Shown: piece by piece, positions 1 to 9,804 of the stretch
Position numbering within the stretch: the stretch's first letter is position 1
Layout of the letters: the number at the start of each line of letters is the position of its first letter
Assembly (NCBI RefSeq): GCF_947504215.1
Contig: NZ_CANNGO010000006.1
Span: forward strand, 124,001-188,000
DNA: 64,000 nucleotides
Direction: 5' to 3'
Source: an uncultured Ruegeria sp.
GTDB lineage: Bacteria; Pseudomonadota; Alphaproteobacteria; Rhodobacterales; Rhodobacteraceae
The notes under the pieces: generated by a model
Told to the model about the DNA's origin: nothing
What the model saw: only the letters and a program-made list of their open reading frames with translations
The model's database searches: none
Made by a program: the position numbers and the translations under genes

Positions 1-135
1 GTTGTTCGACAACTGGACGACGCTGCTGCGAGGAAAATTACGTTTAGCGCGCTACACTATCAGGAAAACATGCGCTTGTTTCGTGAAACGTTGACACAAA
101 CCTCTTAGGTACTTTGACAATCAGAGTTCCAAACC

Positions 136-1182
136 ATGTCCACAGACTTACTTGAAGAATTAGTGTCAGCCATTCCTATGCCCGCATTGATGGTCGATCA
201 GACCGAACGCATTATTGCGGCCAATACGGATGCGAAGACACTGCTCAGCCAGAATATTCAGGGTCGGCACTTCGCCACCATTCTCCGGCAACCACAGGTG
301 ATCGAGGCGATGGAGCAATGCCTGCGCACCAAAGGTCCCACCAAAACACGGCATTTGTCGAATGACGGGGCGCAGGACACGACATTTGAGGTTCAATGCC
401 GCTACATGAACGGCGTTGGTACCGTATCTGGTGGGGCAGTTCTGGCGATCTTTCAGGATGTCACACATCTGGATCAGGCCAGTCAGATGCGCCGCGACTT
501 TGTGGCAAATGTCAGCCACGAATTGCGCACACCACTTACCGCGCTGATGGGGTTTATCGAAACTCTGCGAGGGCCAGCCCGCGATGATGATGCCGCGCGG
601 GAACGGTTCCTGCAGATTATGGACGAAGAAGCCAACCGGATGAACCGCCTAGTCGGTGACTTGCTGTCCCTGAACCGGGTAGAAAGCGAAGAGCGTGTGC
701 GTCCCAAGGAAGAGTTGGAACTGACAGGCCTGTTGCAATCGACATTGAATTCACTGCGGCCCCTGGCGGAAGATGCCGGTGTATCCTTGTCGTTGAATGC
801 TGTGGCTGGTCCGATCTCGGTGCCCGGGGATAGCGATCAGTTGCGGCAGGTCTTCACCAACCTGATTGAAAACGCCATCAAGTACGGCGGAAGCGGCGAA
901 AGTGTTGAGGTTCTGGTCTCGGCCTCCGAAAGGGACACGGCGATGCGAGGACCCGCAGTGCGCGTGCAGATCATCGACAAAGGCCCGGGAATCGATGCCG
1001 TCCACTTGCCCCGCCTGACCGAGCGATTCTATCGCGCCGACAGTCATCGGTCGCGGCAACTAGGCGGAACCGGTTTGGGGCTCGCGATTGTAAAACACAT
1101 CGTGAATCGCCATCGAGGACGTTTGCGCGTGGAAAGTGATCTGGGAAAAGGGTCTGTTTTTACAGTGATTTTGCCGCGCTAG
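136..1182 (+). CDS. phoR: Phosphate regulon sensor histidine kinase PhoR (no N-terminal TM segment)
   Basis: PAS-like N-terminus, HisKA motif VSHELRTPLTAL, HATPase motifs (NLIENAIKY, DKGPGI, GTGLGLAIVKHI); precedes the pst operon. Confidence 0.93.
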   Translation: MSTDLLEELVSAIPMPALMVDQTERIIAANTDAKTLLSQNIQGRHFATILRQPQVIEAMEQCLRTKGPTKTRHLSNDGAQDTTFEVQCRYMNGVGTVSGGAVLAIFQDVTHLDQASQMRRDFVANVSHELRTPLTALMGFIETLRGPARDDDAARERFLQIMDEEANRMNRLVGDLLSLNRVESEERVRPKEELELTGLLQSTLNSLRPLAEDAGVSLSLNAVAGPISVPGDSDQLRQVFTNLIENAIKYGGSGESVEVLVSASERDTAMRGPAVRVQIIDKGPGIDAVHLPRLTERFYRADSHRSRQLGGTGLGLAIVKHIVNRHRGRLRVESDLGKGSVFTVILPR

Positions 1183-1265
1183 GCTTCTTCAAATATCTGA
1201 ACCAATGCCGTCAGCCTTCCCACAACCCAAAATGATTTTTGTTATCATACCGGTGAAACTCGTCG

Positions 1266-1309
1266 CTTGTCATGAAACCGTTACACACTTGTCACAAAAG
1301 GCTTACGCA
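1266..1309 (+). promoter_or_regulatory. Putative tandem Pho boxes upstream of pstS
   Basis: Four 11-bp units in phase: CTTGTCATGAA / ACCGTTACACA / CTTGTCACAAA / AGGCTTACGCA, matching the PhoB-box layout (CTGTCAY half-site plus 4-bp A/T-rich spacer). Confidence 0.7.
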
Positions 1310-1378
1310 CGATCCATAGGGGTGCGCTCAGGATCATCATGGGGGTGATCGCAAATGTACTTTCTCAAGGAGACTGAA

Positions 1379-2419
1379 ATGTCCTTTGCAAAACTGTCGG
1401 CTTCGGCTCTTGCCATCGCTGCTGTATCGGCAACAACTGCTGCTGCTCGTGACAATGTTCAGGTTGCAGGGTCGTCGACCGTGCTGCCTTACGCATCGAT
1501 CGTTGCCGAGTTGTTTGGAGAAAACACCGACTTCCCAACGCCTGTTGTTGAATCGGGTGGCTCTTCTGCCGGCCTGAAGCGTTTCTGTGAAGGTGTTGGT
1601 GAAAACACCATCGACGTTGCAAACGCATCACGCGCCATCCGCGAAAAAGAAATCAAAGCCTGTGCCGACAACGGTGTTACCGACATCATGGAAGTGCGCA
1701 TCGGCTATGATGGCATCGTGTTCGCCAGCCAGCAGTCGGGTCCTGCATTCACCGCGTTCCAGCCGGCCGATATCTACAACGCCATCGGTTCCAAAGTGAT
1801 GAAAGACGGCGCGCTGGTTGATAACAGCTTCAACAACTGGGCCGAGTTCAATGGCGACCTGCCTGACGTTGAAATCGCAATGTTCATCCCCGGCACCAAG
1901 CACGGTACCCGCGAAGTGTTCGAAGACAAGGTTCTGCTGGCCGGTTGTGAAACCACAGGCGCAATGGAAGCCATGATCGCTGGCGGCATGAGCGAAGACG
2001 ATGCCGAGGACGCATGCCTTGACGTTCGGACCGATGGCAAGTCGGTTGATATCGACGGCGACTACACTGAAACTCTGGCGCGTATCGACACCAACCCGAA
2101 CGGCATTGGCGTGTTTGGTCTGGCGTTCTACGAGAACAACACCGACAAGCTGAAAGTCGCGACCATGGGCGACGTCGCACCGTCGACCGAAACCATCGCG
2201 TCGGGTGAATATCCGGTTTCGCGCCCGCTGTTCTTTTACGTCAAGAAAGCACATATCGGCGTGATCCCCGGCTTGAAAGAATACGCTCAGTTCTTCGTCG
2301 CTGACGAAATCGCTGGCGGTTCCGGCCCGCTGGCCAATTATGGCCTGGTGGCAGACCCTGAACTGGCATCGACGCAAGACGCGATTGCAAACGAAGCAAC
2401 CATGGGTTCCGGCAGCTAA
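1379..2419 (+). CDS. pstS: Phosphate ABC transporter substrate-binding protein PstS
   Basis: Signal peptide then VQVAGSSTVLPYASIVAE...GGSSAGLKRFCEGVGENTIDVANASRAI; first pst gene. Confidence 0.93.
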   Translation: MSFAKLSASALAIAAVSATTAAARDNVQVAGSSTVLPYASIVAELFGENTDFPTPVVESGGSSAGLKRFCEGVGENTIDVANASRAIREKEIKACADNGVTDIMEVRIGYDGIVFASQQSGPAFTAFQPADIYNAIGSKVMKDGALVDNSFNNWAEFNGDLPDVEIAMFIPGTKHGTREVFEDKVLLAGCETTGAMEAMIAGGMSEDDAEDACLDVRTDGKSVDIDGDYTETLARIDTNPNGIGVFGLAFYENNTDKLKVATMGDVAPSTETIASGEYPVSRPLFFYVKKAHIGVIPGLKEYAQFFVADEIAGGSGPLANYGLVADPELASTQDAIANEATMGSGS

Positions 2420-2440
2420 GCCGGACATTGGTCTGACATA

Positions 2441-2474
2441 GTGTGGGGCGATCTGAACGGCGCCCCACGCTTTT
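2441..2474 (+). terminator. Intercistronic hairpin plus T-tract between pstS and pstC (attenuator/terminator)
   Basis: GTGTGGGGCG-atctgaacgg-CGCCCCACGC followed by TTTT. Confidence 0.6.
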
Positions 2475-2507
2475 CTCGAATTCCCCAACCGGACCAGTGA
2501 GGGTGGC

Positions 2508-3980
2508 ATGCCAATAGTTTGGCTTTTTCTGATCGTCATGGCGATCGCAGCAATCGGGTACGTGCTCGGGCGGTCTCGTGCATTGCAAAGCGCCGGAGGC
2601 GACAGCCGCGATCTGCACTCCCTGCCGGTGTTCTACGGCGCAAATGTTGCTTTGAAGGCGGTTGTACCAGCCTTTGGTCTGCTGATCATTTGGCTTCTGG
2701 CGCAACCGCTTTACGTTTCCTCTCAGGTTTCTCAAACAATCCCTGACAGTGTCATCAAAGAAGGCTCATCACGTAGCCTTGTGATGGCCGAAGTTCGGCG
2801 TACGGCGTTTGGATTGGACAACGCCGTTGCACAGGGCGACATCACCGAAGAACTGGCCCGAAACGCCCGTGCGGACGTTGCAGATATGACGCAGCGCCTC
2901 AAAGATGCCGGGCAAGTTGTCACGTCAAACATCACACAGCCAGTTCTCATGGCGGCACAAAGTTACCGGATCTTGAATTCCACCGGCTACTTTATCATGT
3001 CGATTGTCGTGATTGCCGCTGCGCTGCTAGGGGCGGCATTCAGCTGGCGTCAAACCCATTCCGAGTACCGTGCACGCAATGTTGTCGAACAAGGTATTCG
3101 CGTTCTGCTGCTGGCTGCTGCGTCAATCGCCATCCTGACAACAGTCGGAATCGTTCTGTCGCTGGTCTTCAATACGTGGGAATTCTTCAAGCTATACCCC
3201 GCGACCGACTTCTTCTTTGGCCTGACCTGGTCACCGAGTTTCTCGGGGCGTGGCGGGTCATCTGCTTTGGGTGTTCTCCCACTGCTTTGGGGCACGCTTT
3301 ACATTTCGATCGTCGCGCTTTTGGTGGCTGTTCCGATTGGCCTGTTTGCCGCGATCTACCTGAGCGAATACGCCTCGCCCCGTGTGCGCGCCTTTGCCAA
3401 ACCGTTGCTTGAGGTGCTCGCTGGTATTCCCACCATCGTCTATGGCCTGTTCGCCTTGCTGACGGTCGGCCCGCTTTTGCTGGGTATTTTCGGTGATGGC
3501 GGGTTGGGTTGGATGAAAGCTGGAACTGCTGTGATGACGGCGGGGCTGGTTATGGGCATTATGCTCATTCCTTTCGTCTCATCTTTGTCAGACGACATCA
3601 TAAATGCGGTGCCACAGGCGATGCGCGATGGGTCTTACGGGCTGGGCGCTACGCAGTCGGAAACCATTCGACAGGTGGTTCTCCCCGCCGCATTGCCGGG
3701 TATTGTTGGCGCGATCCTGTTGGCCGCGTCACGGGCCATTGGTGAAACCATGATCGTGGTGCTGGGGGCAGGCGCGGCCGCGCGCCTCAGCCTCAACCCG
3801 TTCGAAGCCATGACAACCGTGACCGCAAAGATCGTCAGCCAGCTGACCGGTGACGCCGATTTCGCCTCACCAGAAGCGCTTGTGGCGTTTGCGCTTGGAA
3901 TGACACTCTTCATCATCACGCTGGGCCTGAACGTCTTCGCCCTCTACATCGTGCGCAAATACCGGGAGCAGTACGAATGA
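2508..3980 (+). CDS. pstC: Phosphate ABC transporter permease PstC (long N-terminal extension)
   Basis: C-terminal PstC-type permease (GTLYISIVALLVAVPIGLFAAIYLSEYA; EAMTTVTAKIVSQLTGD); operon context. Confidence 0.93.
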   Translation: MPIVWLFLIVMAIAAIGYVLGRSRALQSAGGDSRDLHSLPVFYGANVALKAVVPAFGLLIIWLLAQPLYVSSQVSQTIPDSVIKEGSSRSLVMAEVRRTAFGLDNAVAQGDITEELARNARADVADMTQRLKDAGQVVTSNITQPVLMAAQSYRILNSTGYFIMSIVVIAAALLGAAFSWRQTHSEYRARNVVEQGIRVLLLAAASIAILTTVGIVLSLVFNTWEFFKLYPATDFFFGLTWSPSFSGRGGSSALGVLPLLWGTLYISIVALLVAVPIGLFAAIYLSEYASPRVRAFAKPLLEVLAGIPTIVYGLFALLTVGPLLLGIFGDGGLGWMKAGTAVMTAGLVMGIMLIPFVSSLSDDIINAVPQAMRDGSYGLGATQSETIRQVVLPAALPGIVGAILLAASRAIGETMIVVLGAGAAARLSLNPFEAMTTVTAKIVSQLTGDADFASPEALVAFALGMTLFIITLGLNVFALYIVRKYREQYE

Positions 3981-5308
3981 CCGACGCAAGCATGCCAACC
4001 CCGGAAACGGGCCGTCACTCTGTCTCGCTTACGGCACCCGATGCGCGGACGCGCAAGCGTGCGCAAGCCGAAAAACGGTTTCGGGCTTACGGGATCATTG
4101 CGATTGCAACCGGCTTGTTCTTTCTGGTTGTCCTTTTCACATCGATCCTGTCGGAAGGCATTCCGGCGTTCAAGCGCACGGTTGTGAGCGTGGAGTTCAT
4201 ACTGACCCAACAGGACCGCGAAGAGGCGGAAAGCGAGCTGTTCAAGACAAAGGCGTATTCTAACCTGTTCGTCACCGCGCTCAAAACCGAACTGGATGAA
4301 CGCGGCTTGAATGTCGACATCAACGAAGACGCCATCGAACGCCTGTTGGGCAAGGTTGGCGGCACGATCCGTACGTTCTACAGCGAGAATCCCGACAAAC
4401 TCGGGCAGCCGGTGCGGTTTGATCTGGCCGCATCCAGTCGGGTTGATGGATACTACAAAGGCCGCGTGACACGAGAGGCGATGCAAGACAGCAGGTTCTT
4501 GCAAAAAAGTGACCTTGACCTTGTGGATGCGATGGAAAAAGCGGGGATCATCAAACAGGCATTCAACTGGCCCTTTATCACTGGCGCGGATTCAGGCGTC
4601 GACAATCCGGGCGGTGCAGGTATCGGCGCGTCCGTTGTCGGGTCCTTTTTTATGATGCTGGTGGTTCTGGCCCTTTCCCTGCCAATTGGCGTCGCGGCCT
4701 CGATCTATCTGGAAGAGTTCGCACCGCAGAACCGGTTTACCGATCTCATTGAAGTCAACATCTCGAACCTTGCTGCGGTCCCGTCCATTGTGTTCGGTAT
4801 TCTTGGTCTGGCGGTTTTTATCCAGTTCATGCACCTGCCGCAATCGGCGCCGCTAGTTGGCGGATTGGTTCTGACACTGATGACATTGCCGACAATCATC
4901 ATCTCAACACGCGCGTCGCTTAAGGCGGTTCCGCCGTCGATCCGGGATGCGGCATTGGGGGTAGGGGCCTCGAAAATGCAGGCAGTCTTCCATCATGTTT
5001 TACCGCTGGCGGCCCCTGGTATTCTGACAGGTACCATTATCGGTCTGGCACAGGCACTTGGTGAAACCGCGCCGCTGTTGCTGATCGGTATGGTAGGCTT
5101 TGTGGCGCGAGGATATCCGGATGGGTTTGTTGCGGGTTTCACCGAAGCGAACTCGGCCATGCCAGCCCAGATTTATACCTGGGCCTCGCGCGCTGATGTT
5201 GCCTTTTACGAAAAAGCCTGGGGTGGGATCATCATCCTTCTGATGTTCCTGCTGACCATGAACATTATCGCAATTATCCTGCGCCGGCGCTTTGAACGTC
5301 GCTGGTAA
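3977..5308 (+). CDS. pstA: Phosphate ABC transporter permease PstA (N-terminal periplasmic-type extension)
   Basis: PstA-type permease region (IGVAASIYLEEFAPQNRFTDLIEVNISNLAAVPSIVFGILGLAVF); overlaps pstC by 4 nt. Confidence 0.93.
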   Translation: MTDASMPTPETGRHSVSLTAPDARTRKRAQAEKRFRAYGIIAIATGLFFLVVLFTSILSEGIPAFKRTVVSVEFILTQQDREEAESELFKTKAYSNLFVTALKTELDERGLNVDINEDAIERLLGKVGGTIRTFYSENPDKLGQPVRFDLAASSRVDGYYKGRVTREAMQDSRFLQKSDLDLVDAMEKAGIIKQAFNWPFITGADSGVDNPGGAGIGASVVGSFFMMLVVLALSLPIGVAASIYLEEFAPQNRFTDLIEVNISNLAAVPSIVFGILGLAVFIQFMHLPQSAPLVGGLVLTLMTLPTIIISTRASLKAVPPSIRDAALGVGASKMQAVFHHVLPLAAPGILTGTIIGLAQALGETAPLLLIGMVGFVARGYPDGFVAGFTEANSAMPAQIYTWASRADVAFYEKAWGGIIILLMFLLTMNIIAIILRRRFERRW

Positions 5309-6121
5309 ATGGGGGATGTTACAATGAACGATATGACGCGAGTGGAGAGACAAGTGGACACCAACAAGATCAAGCTGGAGTGCCGTGACTGCCAGGTCCA
5401 CTATGGTGAGACCCACGCGATCAAAGACGTGAACGTCGATATCGAAGACAAGACCGTGACGGCCTTTATCGGTCCGTCCGGCTGCGGCAAATCCACGTTT
5501 CTGCGCTGTTTGAACCGGATGAACGACACAATCGACATTGCCCGCGTCAAAGGGTCGTTCAAACTGGATGGTGAAGACATCTACGACAAGCGTGTCGATC
5601 CGGTGCAGCTGCGCGCCAAGGTCGGAATGGTTTTTCAGAAACCAAACCCGTTTCCCAAATCGATCTACGACAACGTTGCATATGGTCCGCGTATTCATGG
5701 CCTTGCCAAAAACAAGGCAGACTTGGACGACATCGTCGAGAAATCTCTGCGTCGCGGTGCGATCTGGGACGAAGTCAAGGATCGCCTGGATGCACCGGGC
5801 ACTGGCCTGTCTGGCGGTCAGCAACAGCGCCTGTGCATTGCCCGCGCGGTGGCAACAGAGCCAGAAGTTTTGTTGATGGACGAGCCCTGTTCGGCATTAG
5901 ACCCAATCGCAACAGCCCAAGTCGAAGAGCTGATCGACGAATTGCGCGAACAGTATTCGGTTGTGATCGTGACGCACTCGATGCAACAGGCCGCCCGCGT
6001 CAGCCAGAAGACGGCTTTCTTCCATCTGGGCAGTCTGGTTGAGTTTGGCGAAACCGGTCAGATTTTTACCAACCCTGTAGACCCCCGCACGGAAAGCTAC
6101 ATCACCGGCCGGATCGGCTGA
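5309..6121 (+). CDS. pstB: Phosphate ABC transporter ATP-binding protein PstB
   Basis: Walker [10 protein letters not shown], signature [14 protein letters not shown], Walker [14 protein letters not shown]; operon context. Internal start at 5324 also possible. Confidence 0.95.
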   Translation: MGDVTMNDMTRVERQVDTNKIKLECRDCQVHYGETHAIKDVNVDIEDKTVTAFIGPSGCGKSTFLRCLNRMNDTIDIARVKGSFKLDGEDIYDKRVDPVQLRAKVGMVFQKPNPFPKSIYDNVAYGPRIHGLAKNKADLDDIVEKSLRRGAIWDEVKDRLDAPGTGLSGGQQQRLCIARAVATEPEVLLMDEPCSALDPIATAQVEELIDELREQYSVVIVTHSMQQAARVSQKTAFFHLGSLVEFGETGQIFTNPVDPRTESYITGRIG

Positions 6122-6137
6122 GCATAGGTAATCAGAA

Positions 6138-6854
6138 ATGACCGATAATCAAATGTCCGACCAACATATCGCATCCGCTTTTGATCGCGATCTTGAAACC
6201 ATTCAGGCCCATATCATGAAGATGGGTGGCCTCGTCGAGGAATCGATTACGGGTGCTGCACGCTCGCTCGAAACCCGAGACGAAGAATTGGCGCAAGAAG
6301 TTCGCCAGAAGGATAAGGCCATTGATGAGCTGGAAGAGCTCGTCAACGAAGAGACCGCGCGATTGATCGCATTGCGATCGCCGACAGCCAGTGACTTGCG
6401 GCTTGTCCTGTCGGTGATGAAAGTCTCAGGCAACCTCGAACGTATTGGCGATTACTCAAAAAACATTGCAAAACGAACCACGGTTCTGGTCACGGCAACG
6501 GAAATCAACGGCAGCGCGGCAGCGTTGCGCCGAATGGCTCGCGAGGTAGAGATGATGCTGCGTGATGCACTGGATGCCTACATCCAGCGCGATTCTGAAC
6601 TGGCGTCAGATGTCATCGAGCGTGACCAGGAAGTGGACCAGATGTACAATGGCCTTTTCCGCGAGTTCCTGACCTTTATGGCAGAAGATCCGCGCAACAT
6701 TTCGGCCTGTATGCACTTGCATTTCATCGCCAAAAACATCGAGCGTATGGGCGATCACGTGACTGCTATTGCAGAACAAGTCGTCTACCTGGTGACCGGC
6801 GAACGTCCGGCCGAAGCCCGGCCCAAAGCTGATAACACATCGCAAACTGTCTAG
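6138..6854 (+). CDS. phoU: Phosphate signaling complex protein PhoU
   Basis: Two PhoU helical repeats (MGGLVEESITGA; RIGDYSKNIAKR; IERMGDHVTAIAEQVVYLVTG). Confidence 0.94.
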   Translation: MTDNQMSDQHIASAFDRDLETIQAHIMKMGGLVEESITGAARSLETRDEELAQEVRQKDKAIDELEELVNEETARLIALRSPTASDLRLVLSVMKVSGNLERIGDYSKNIAKRTTVLVTATEINGSAAALRRMAREVEMMLRDALDAYIQRDSELASDVIERDQEVDQMYNGLFREFLTFMAEDPRNISACMHLHFIAKNIERMGDHVTAIAEQVVYLVTGERPAEARPKADNTSQTV

Positions 6855-6866
6855 AGGACGAAGGCA

Positions 6867-7556
6867 ATGTCTGCTGATCAACCGAGTGTACTGGTGGTCG
6901 AGGATGAGCTCGCTCAGCGCGAAGTTTTGGCATACAACCTTGAGGCCGAAGGGTTTCGCGTCTCAAAAGCCGCCAGCGGCGACGAAGCGATGCTGCTGGT
7001 CGACGAAGAAAGCCCAGACATCATCGTACTGGATTGGATGATGCCCAATCTCAGCGGCATCGAGGTATGCCGACGCCTCAAGACCCGGCCGGATACACGC
7101 TCTATTCCGATCATCATGTTGTCGGCCCGTTCTGAAGAGGTCGACAAAGTGCGCGGGCTGGAAACCGGCGCAGATGACTACGTGGTCAAACCGTACTCGA
7201 TCGTGGAGTTGATGGCCCGTGTACGGACCCAGCTGCGCCGGGTTCGCCCCGCGACTGTAGGGATACGGCTGGAATTTGATGACATTGTGCTGGATTCTGA
7301 AACCCACAAGGTCAGCCGCGGAAGTATGCCGTTGAAGCTTGGTCCGACTGAGTTCCGTTTGCTCAGCACATTCATGGAAAAACCCGGCCGTGTCTGGAGT
7401 CGCGAGCAACTGCTGGACCGGGTCTGGGGGCGCGACATCTATGTCGATACGCGCACCGTCGACGTTCATATCGGACGGCTGCGCAAGGCGTTGACGCAAC
7501 ATGGCGGTGAAGATCCCGTACGCACGGTGCGCGGTGCAGGATACGCCTTGGGCTGA
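6867..7556 (+). CDS. phoB: Phosphate regulon response regulator PhoB
   Basis: Receiver (VLVVEDELAQREVLAYNLEAEGF) and OmpR-type winged helix (VWGRDIYVDTRTVDVHIGRLRKAL); follows phoU. Confidence 0.94.
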   Translation: MSADQPSVLVVEDELAQREVLAYNLEAEGFRVSKAASGDEAMLLVDEESPDIIVLDWMMPNLSGIEVCRRLKTRPDTRSIPIIMLSARSEEVDKVRGLETGADDYVVKPYSIVELMARVRTQLRRVRPATVGIRLEFDDIVLDSETHKVSRGSMPLKLGPTEFRLLSTFMEKPGRVWSREQLLDRVWGRDIYVDTRTVDVHIGRLRKALTQHGGEDPVRTVRGAGYALG

Positions 7557-7690
7557 AGTGATCGGGCAGGGGCCTTTGCTACGGTCCCTTGCCCATGACT
7601 TTTACTCATGGGAAGGTGCGAAACTCTTGCTGTAACTTTCAGCGGGCGCGCGGTAGGCTTTGGCAAAATTGCCAACCCCGGAGAAGTCCC

Positions 7691-8920
7691 ATGAACGCCC
7701 CCAGCACCAAACCAACCTTGCGCGCCAAGGATGCGCCCGATCTGGGGCAGTTTGCGTGGGATGATCCGTTCCGTTTGGCCGATCAATTGACCGAAGACGA
7801 ACGCATGATCGCCGACAGTGCGCGGGCGTACGCGCAGGAAAAACTGCAACCCCGCGTGACCGAGGCGTTTCAGAACGAAGAAACCGACCCCGGAATCTTT
7901 CGGGAAATGGGCGAAATGGGCCTGTTGGGAACGACCATTCCTGAAGAATACGGCGGCATCGGCGCGGGCTATGTCGCCTATGGCCTCGTTGCACGTGAAG
8001 TCGAACGTGTGGATTCCGGCTATCGTTCGATGATGTCGGTGCAAAGCTCTCTGGTGATGTACCCGATCTATGCCTATGGCAGCGAGGAACAGCGCCAAAA
8101 ATATCTGCCCAAACTGGCCAGTGGCGAGTGGATCGGGTGTTTTGGCCTGACCGAGCCGGACGCAGGGTCTGACCCGGCGGGCATGAAAACCCGGGCCGAG
8201 AAGATTGACGGCGGCTACCGATTGACCGGTAGCAAGATGTGGATTTCGAACTCTCCGATCGCTGACGTCTTTGTTGTCTGGGCGAAATCAGATGCCCATG
8301 ACGGCAAAATTCGCGGCTTTGTTCTGGACAAAGGCGTGAAGGGTCTGAGTGCACCCAAAATCCAAAATAAGCTAAGCCTTCGCGCGTCGATCACCGGCGA
8401 AATCGTTCTGGACGGTGTTGAAGTGGGCGAGGGCGCATTGCTGCCCCATGTACAGGGCCTCAAGGGACCGTTTGGATGTCTAAATCGTGCCCGGTTTGGA
8501 ATCAGCTGGGGTGTTATGGGCGCTGCGGAATGTTGCTGGCATGCGGCGCGTCAATATGGGCTGGATCGCAAGCAATTCGACAAGCCCTTGGCGCAAACGC
8601 AACTGTTCCAACGCAAGCTCGCAGATATGCAGACCGAGATCGCTTTGGGCCTGCAAGGCAGCTTGCGCGTCGGTCGCCTGATGGATCAGGCCGAAGCCGC
8701 GCCGGAGATGGTTTCTATTGTGAAGCGCAACAACTGCGGAAAAGCGTTGGACATCGCGCGGATGGCACGTGACATGCACGGTGGAAACGGGATTTCGCTT
8801 GAGTTTCAGGTTATCCGCCACATGGTCAACCTTGAGACAGTGAACACCTATGAGGGCACGCATGATGTACATGCGTTGATCCTGGGGCGGGCACAGACAG
8901 GATTGCAGGCCTTTTACTGA
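7691..8920 (+). CDS. Acyl-CoA dehydrogenase, glutaryl-CoA dehydrogenase type
   Basis: [71 protein letters not shown]. GcdH-like; ATG at 7691 preferred over ORF-track start. Confidence 0.88.
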   Translation: MNAPSTKPTLRAKDAPDLGQFAWDDPFRLADQLTEDERMIADSARAYAQEKLQPRVTEAFQNEETDPGIFREMGEMGLLGTTIPEEYGGIGAGYVAYGLVAREVERVDSGYRSMMSVQSSLVMYPIYAYGSEEQRQKYLPKLASGEWIGCFGLTEPDAGSDPAGMKTRAEKIDGGYRLTGSKMWISNSPIADVFVVWAKSDAHDGKIRGFVLDKGVKGLSAPKIQNKLSLRASITGEIVLDGVEVGEGALLPHVQGLKGPFGCLNRARFGISWGVMGAAECCWHAARQYGLDRKQFDKPLAQTQLFQRKLADMQTEIALGLQGSLRVGRLMDQAEAAPEMVSIVKRNNCGKALDIARMARDMHGGNGISLEFQVIRHMVNLETVNTYEGTHDVHALILGRAQTGLQAFY

Positions 8921-9036
8921 GCTATAGTACGATGCGTGTAATTGGTATTATGGTAAATAAATGCCATTACACTGCACTTTAATTTTAAAACCAACGCCTT
9001 ACCATGCAGTGTTGAATCTGAGATTTGGAGCGTCAC

Positions 9037-9804
9037 ATGGATCTGAACGGGAAAACTGTTGTCGTCACAGGCGCCGCACAAGGTATTGGCAAAGGTCTGG
9101 CAGAAAGATTTGCACATGAAGGCGCAAGTGTCGTTTGTGCGGATATCGACGATGCCGGAGCGCGTTTGGTCGCGGAAGCCATCGGTGGACATGACCTGCG
9201 CTGCGACGTCTCCAGCGAGGAAGAGATCAAATCTCTGATCGAACACGTCGAAAACACAGTCGGTCCGATTGACCTGTTCTGTGCAAATGCCGGAATTCTG
9301 ACGCTTGGAGGTCTGGATGTCCCGGATGAAGACTGGGATCGAATCTGGAAGATCAACGTAATGTCCCACGTTTGGACAGCGCGTCATCTGGTTCGTCGGA
9401 TGACCGCGCGCGGTGGCGGATACATTATGACAACCGCGTCAGCGGCTGGCTTGTTGAATCAACCTGGCGCGGCTCCATACGGCGTCACAAAGCATGCAGC
9501 GGTCGGATTTGCCGAATGGTTGTCGCTGACCTATGGGCACCAGGGCCTGCGGGTTTCAGTTTTGTGCCCACAAGCAGTACGATCAGAAATGACCCGAGGA
9601 CATGAAAATTCGGTGGCCGCAATCGACGGCATGCTAGAGCCTGAAGACGTGGCGCAAGCCTGTGTTGATGCGATCCGCGAAGAACAGTTTCTGGTTCTCC
9701 CACATCCTCAGGTGTTGGACTATATACGGCTGAAATCTGATGATTACGACCGATGGCTTGGGGGAATGAGAAAGTTAAATCAGGTGTTTGTCGAGAATTC
9801 TTAA
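9037..9804 (+). CDS. SDR family oxidoreductase
   Basis: TGAAQGIGKG, NAGI, YGVTKHA motifs. Confidence 0.88.
   Translation: MDLNGKTVVVTGAAQGIGKGLAERFAHEGASVVCADIDDAGARLVAEAIGGHDLRCDVSSEEEIKSLIEHVENTVGPIDLFCANAGILTLGGLDVPDEDWDRIWKINVMSHVWTARHLVRRMTARGGGYIMTTASAAGLLNQPGAAPYGVTKHAAVGFAEWLSLTYGHQGLRVSVLCPQAVRSEMTRGHENSVAAIDGMLEPEDVAQACVDAIREEQFLVLPHPQVLDYIRLKSDDYDRWLGGMRKLNQVFVENS

Noticed and set aside
1628-2539. 303-aa minus-strand ORF opposite pstS
   Set aside because: Antisense to a confident CDS, no recognisable motifs, His/Arg/Gln-rich composition typical of shadow ORFs in GC-rich coding DNA.
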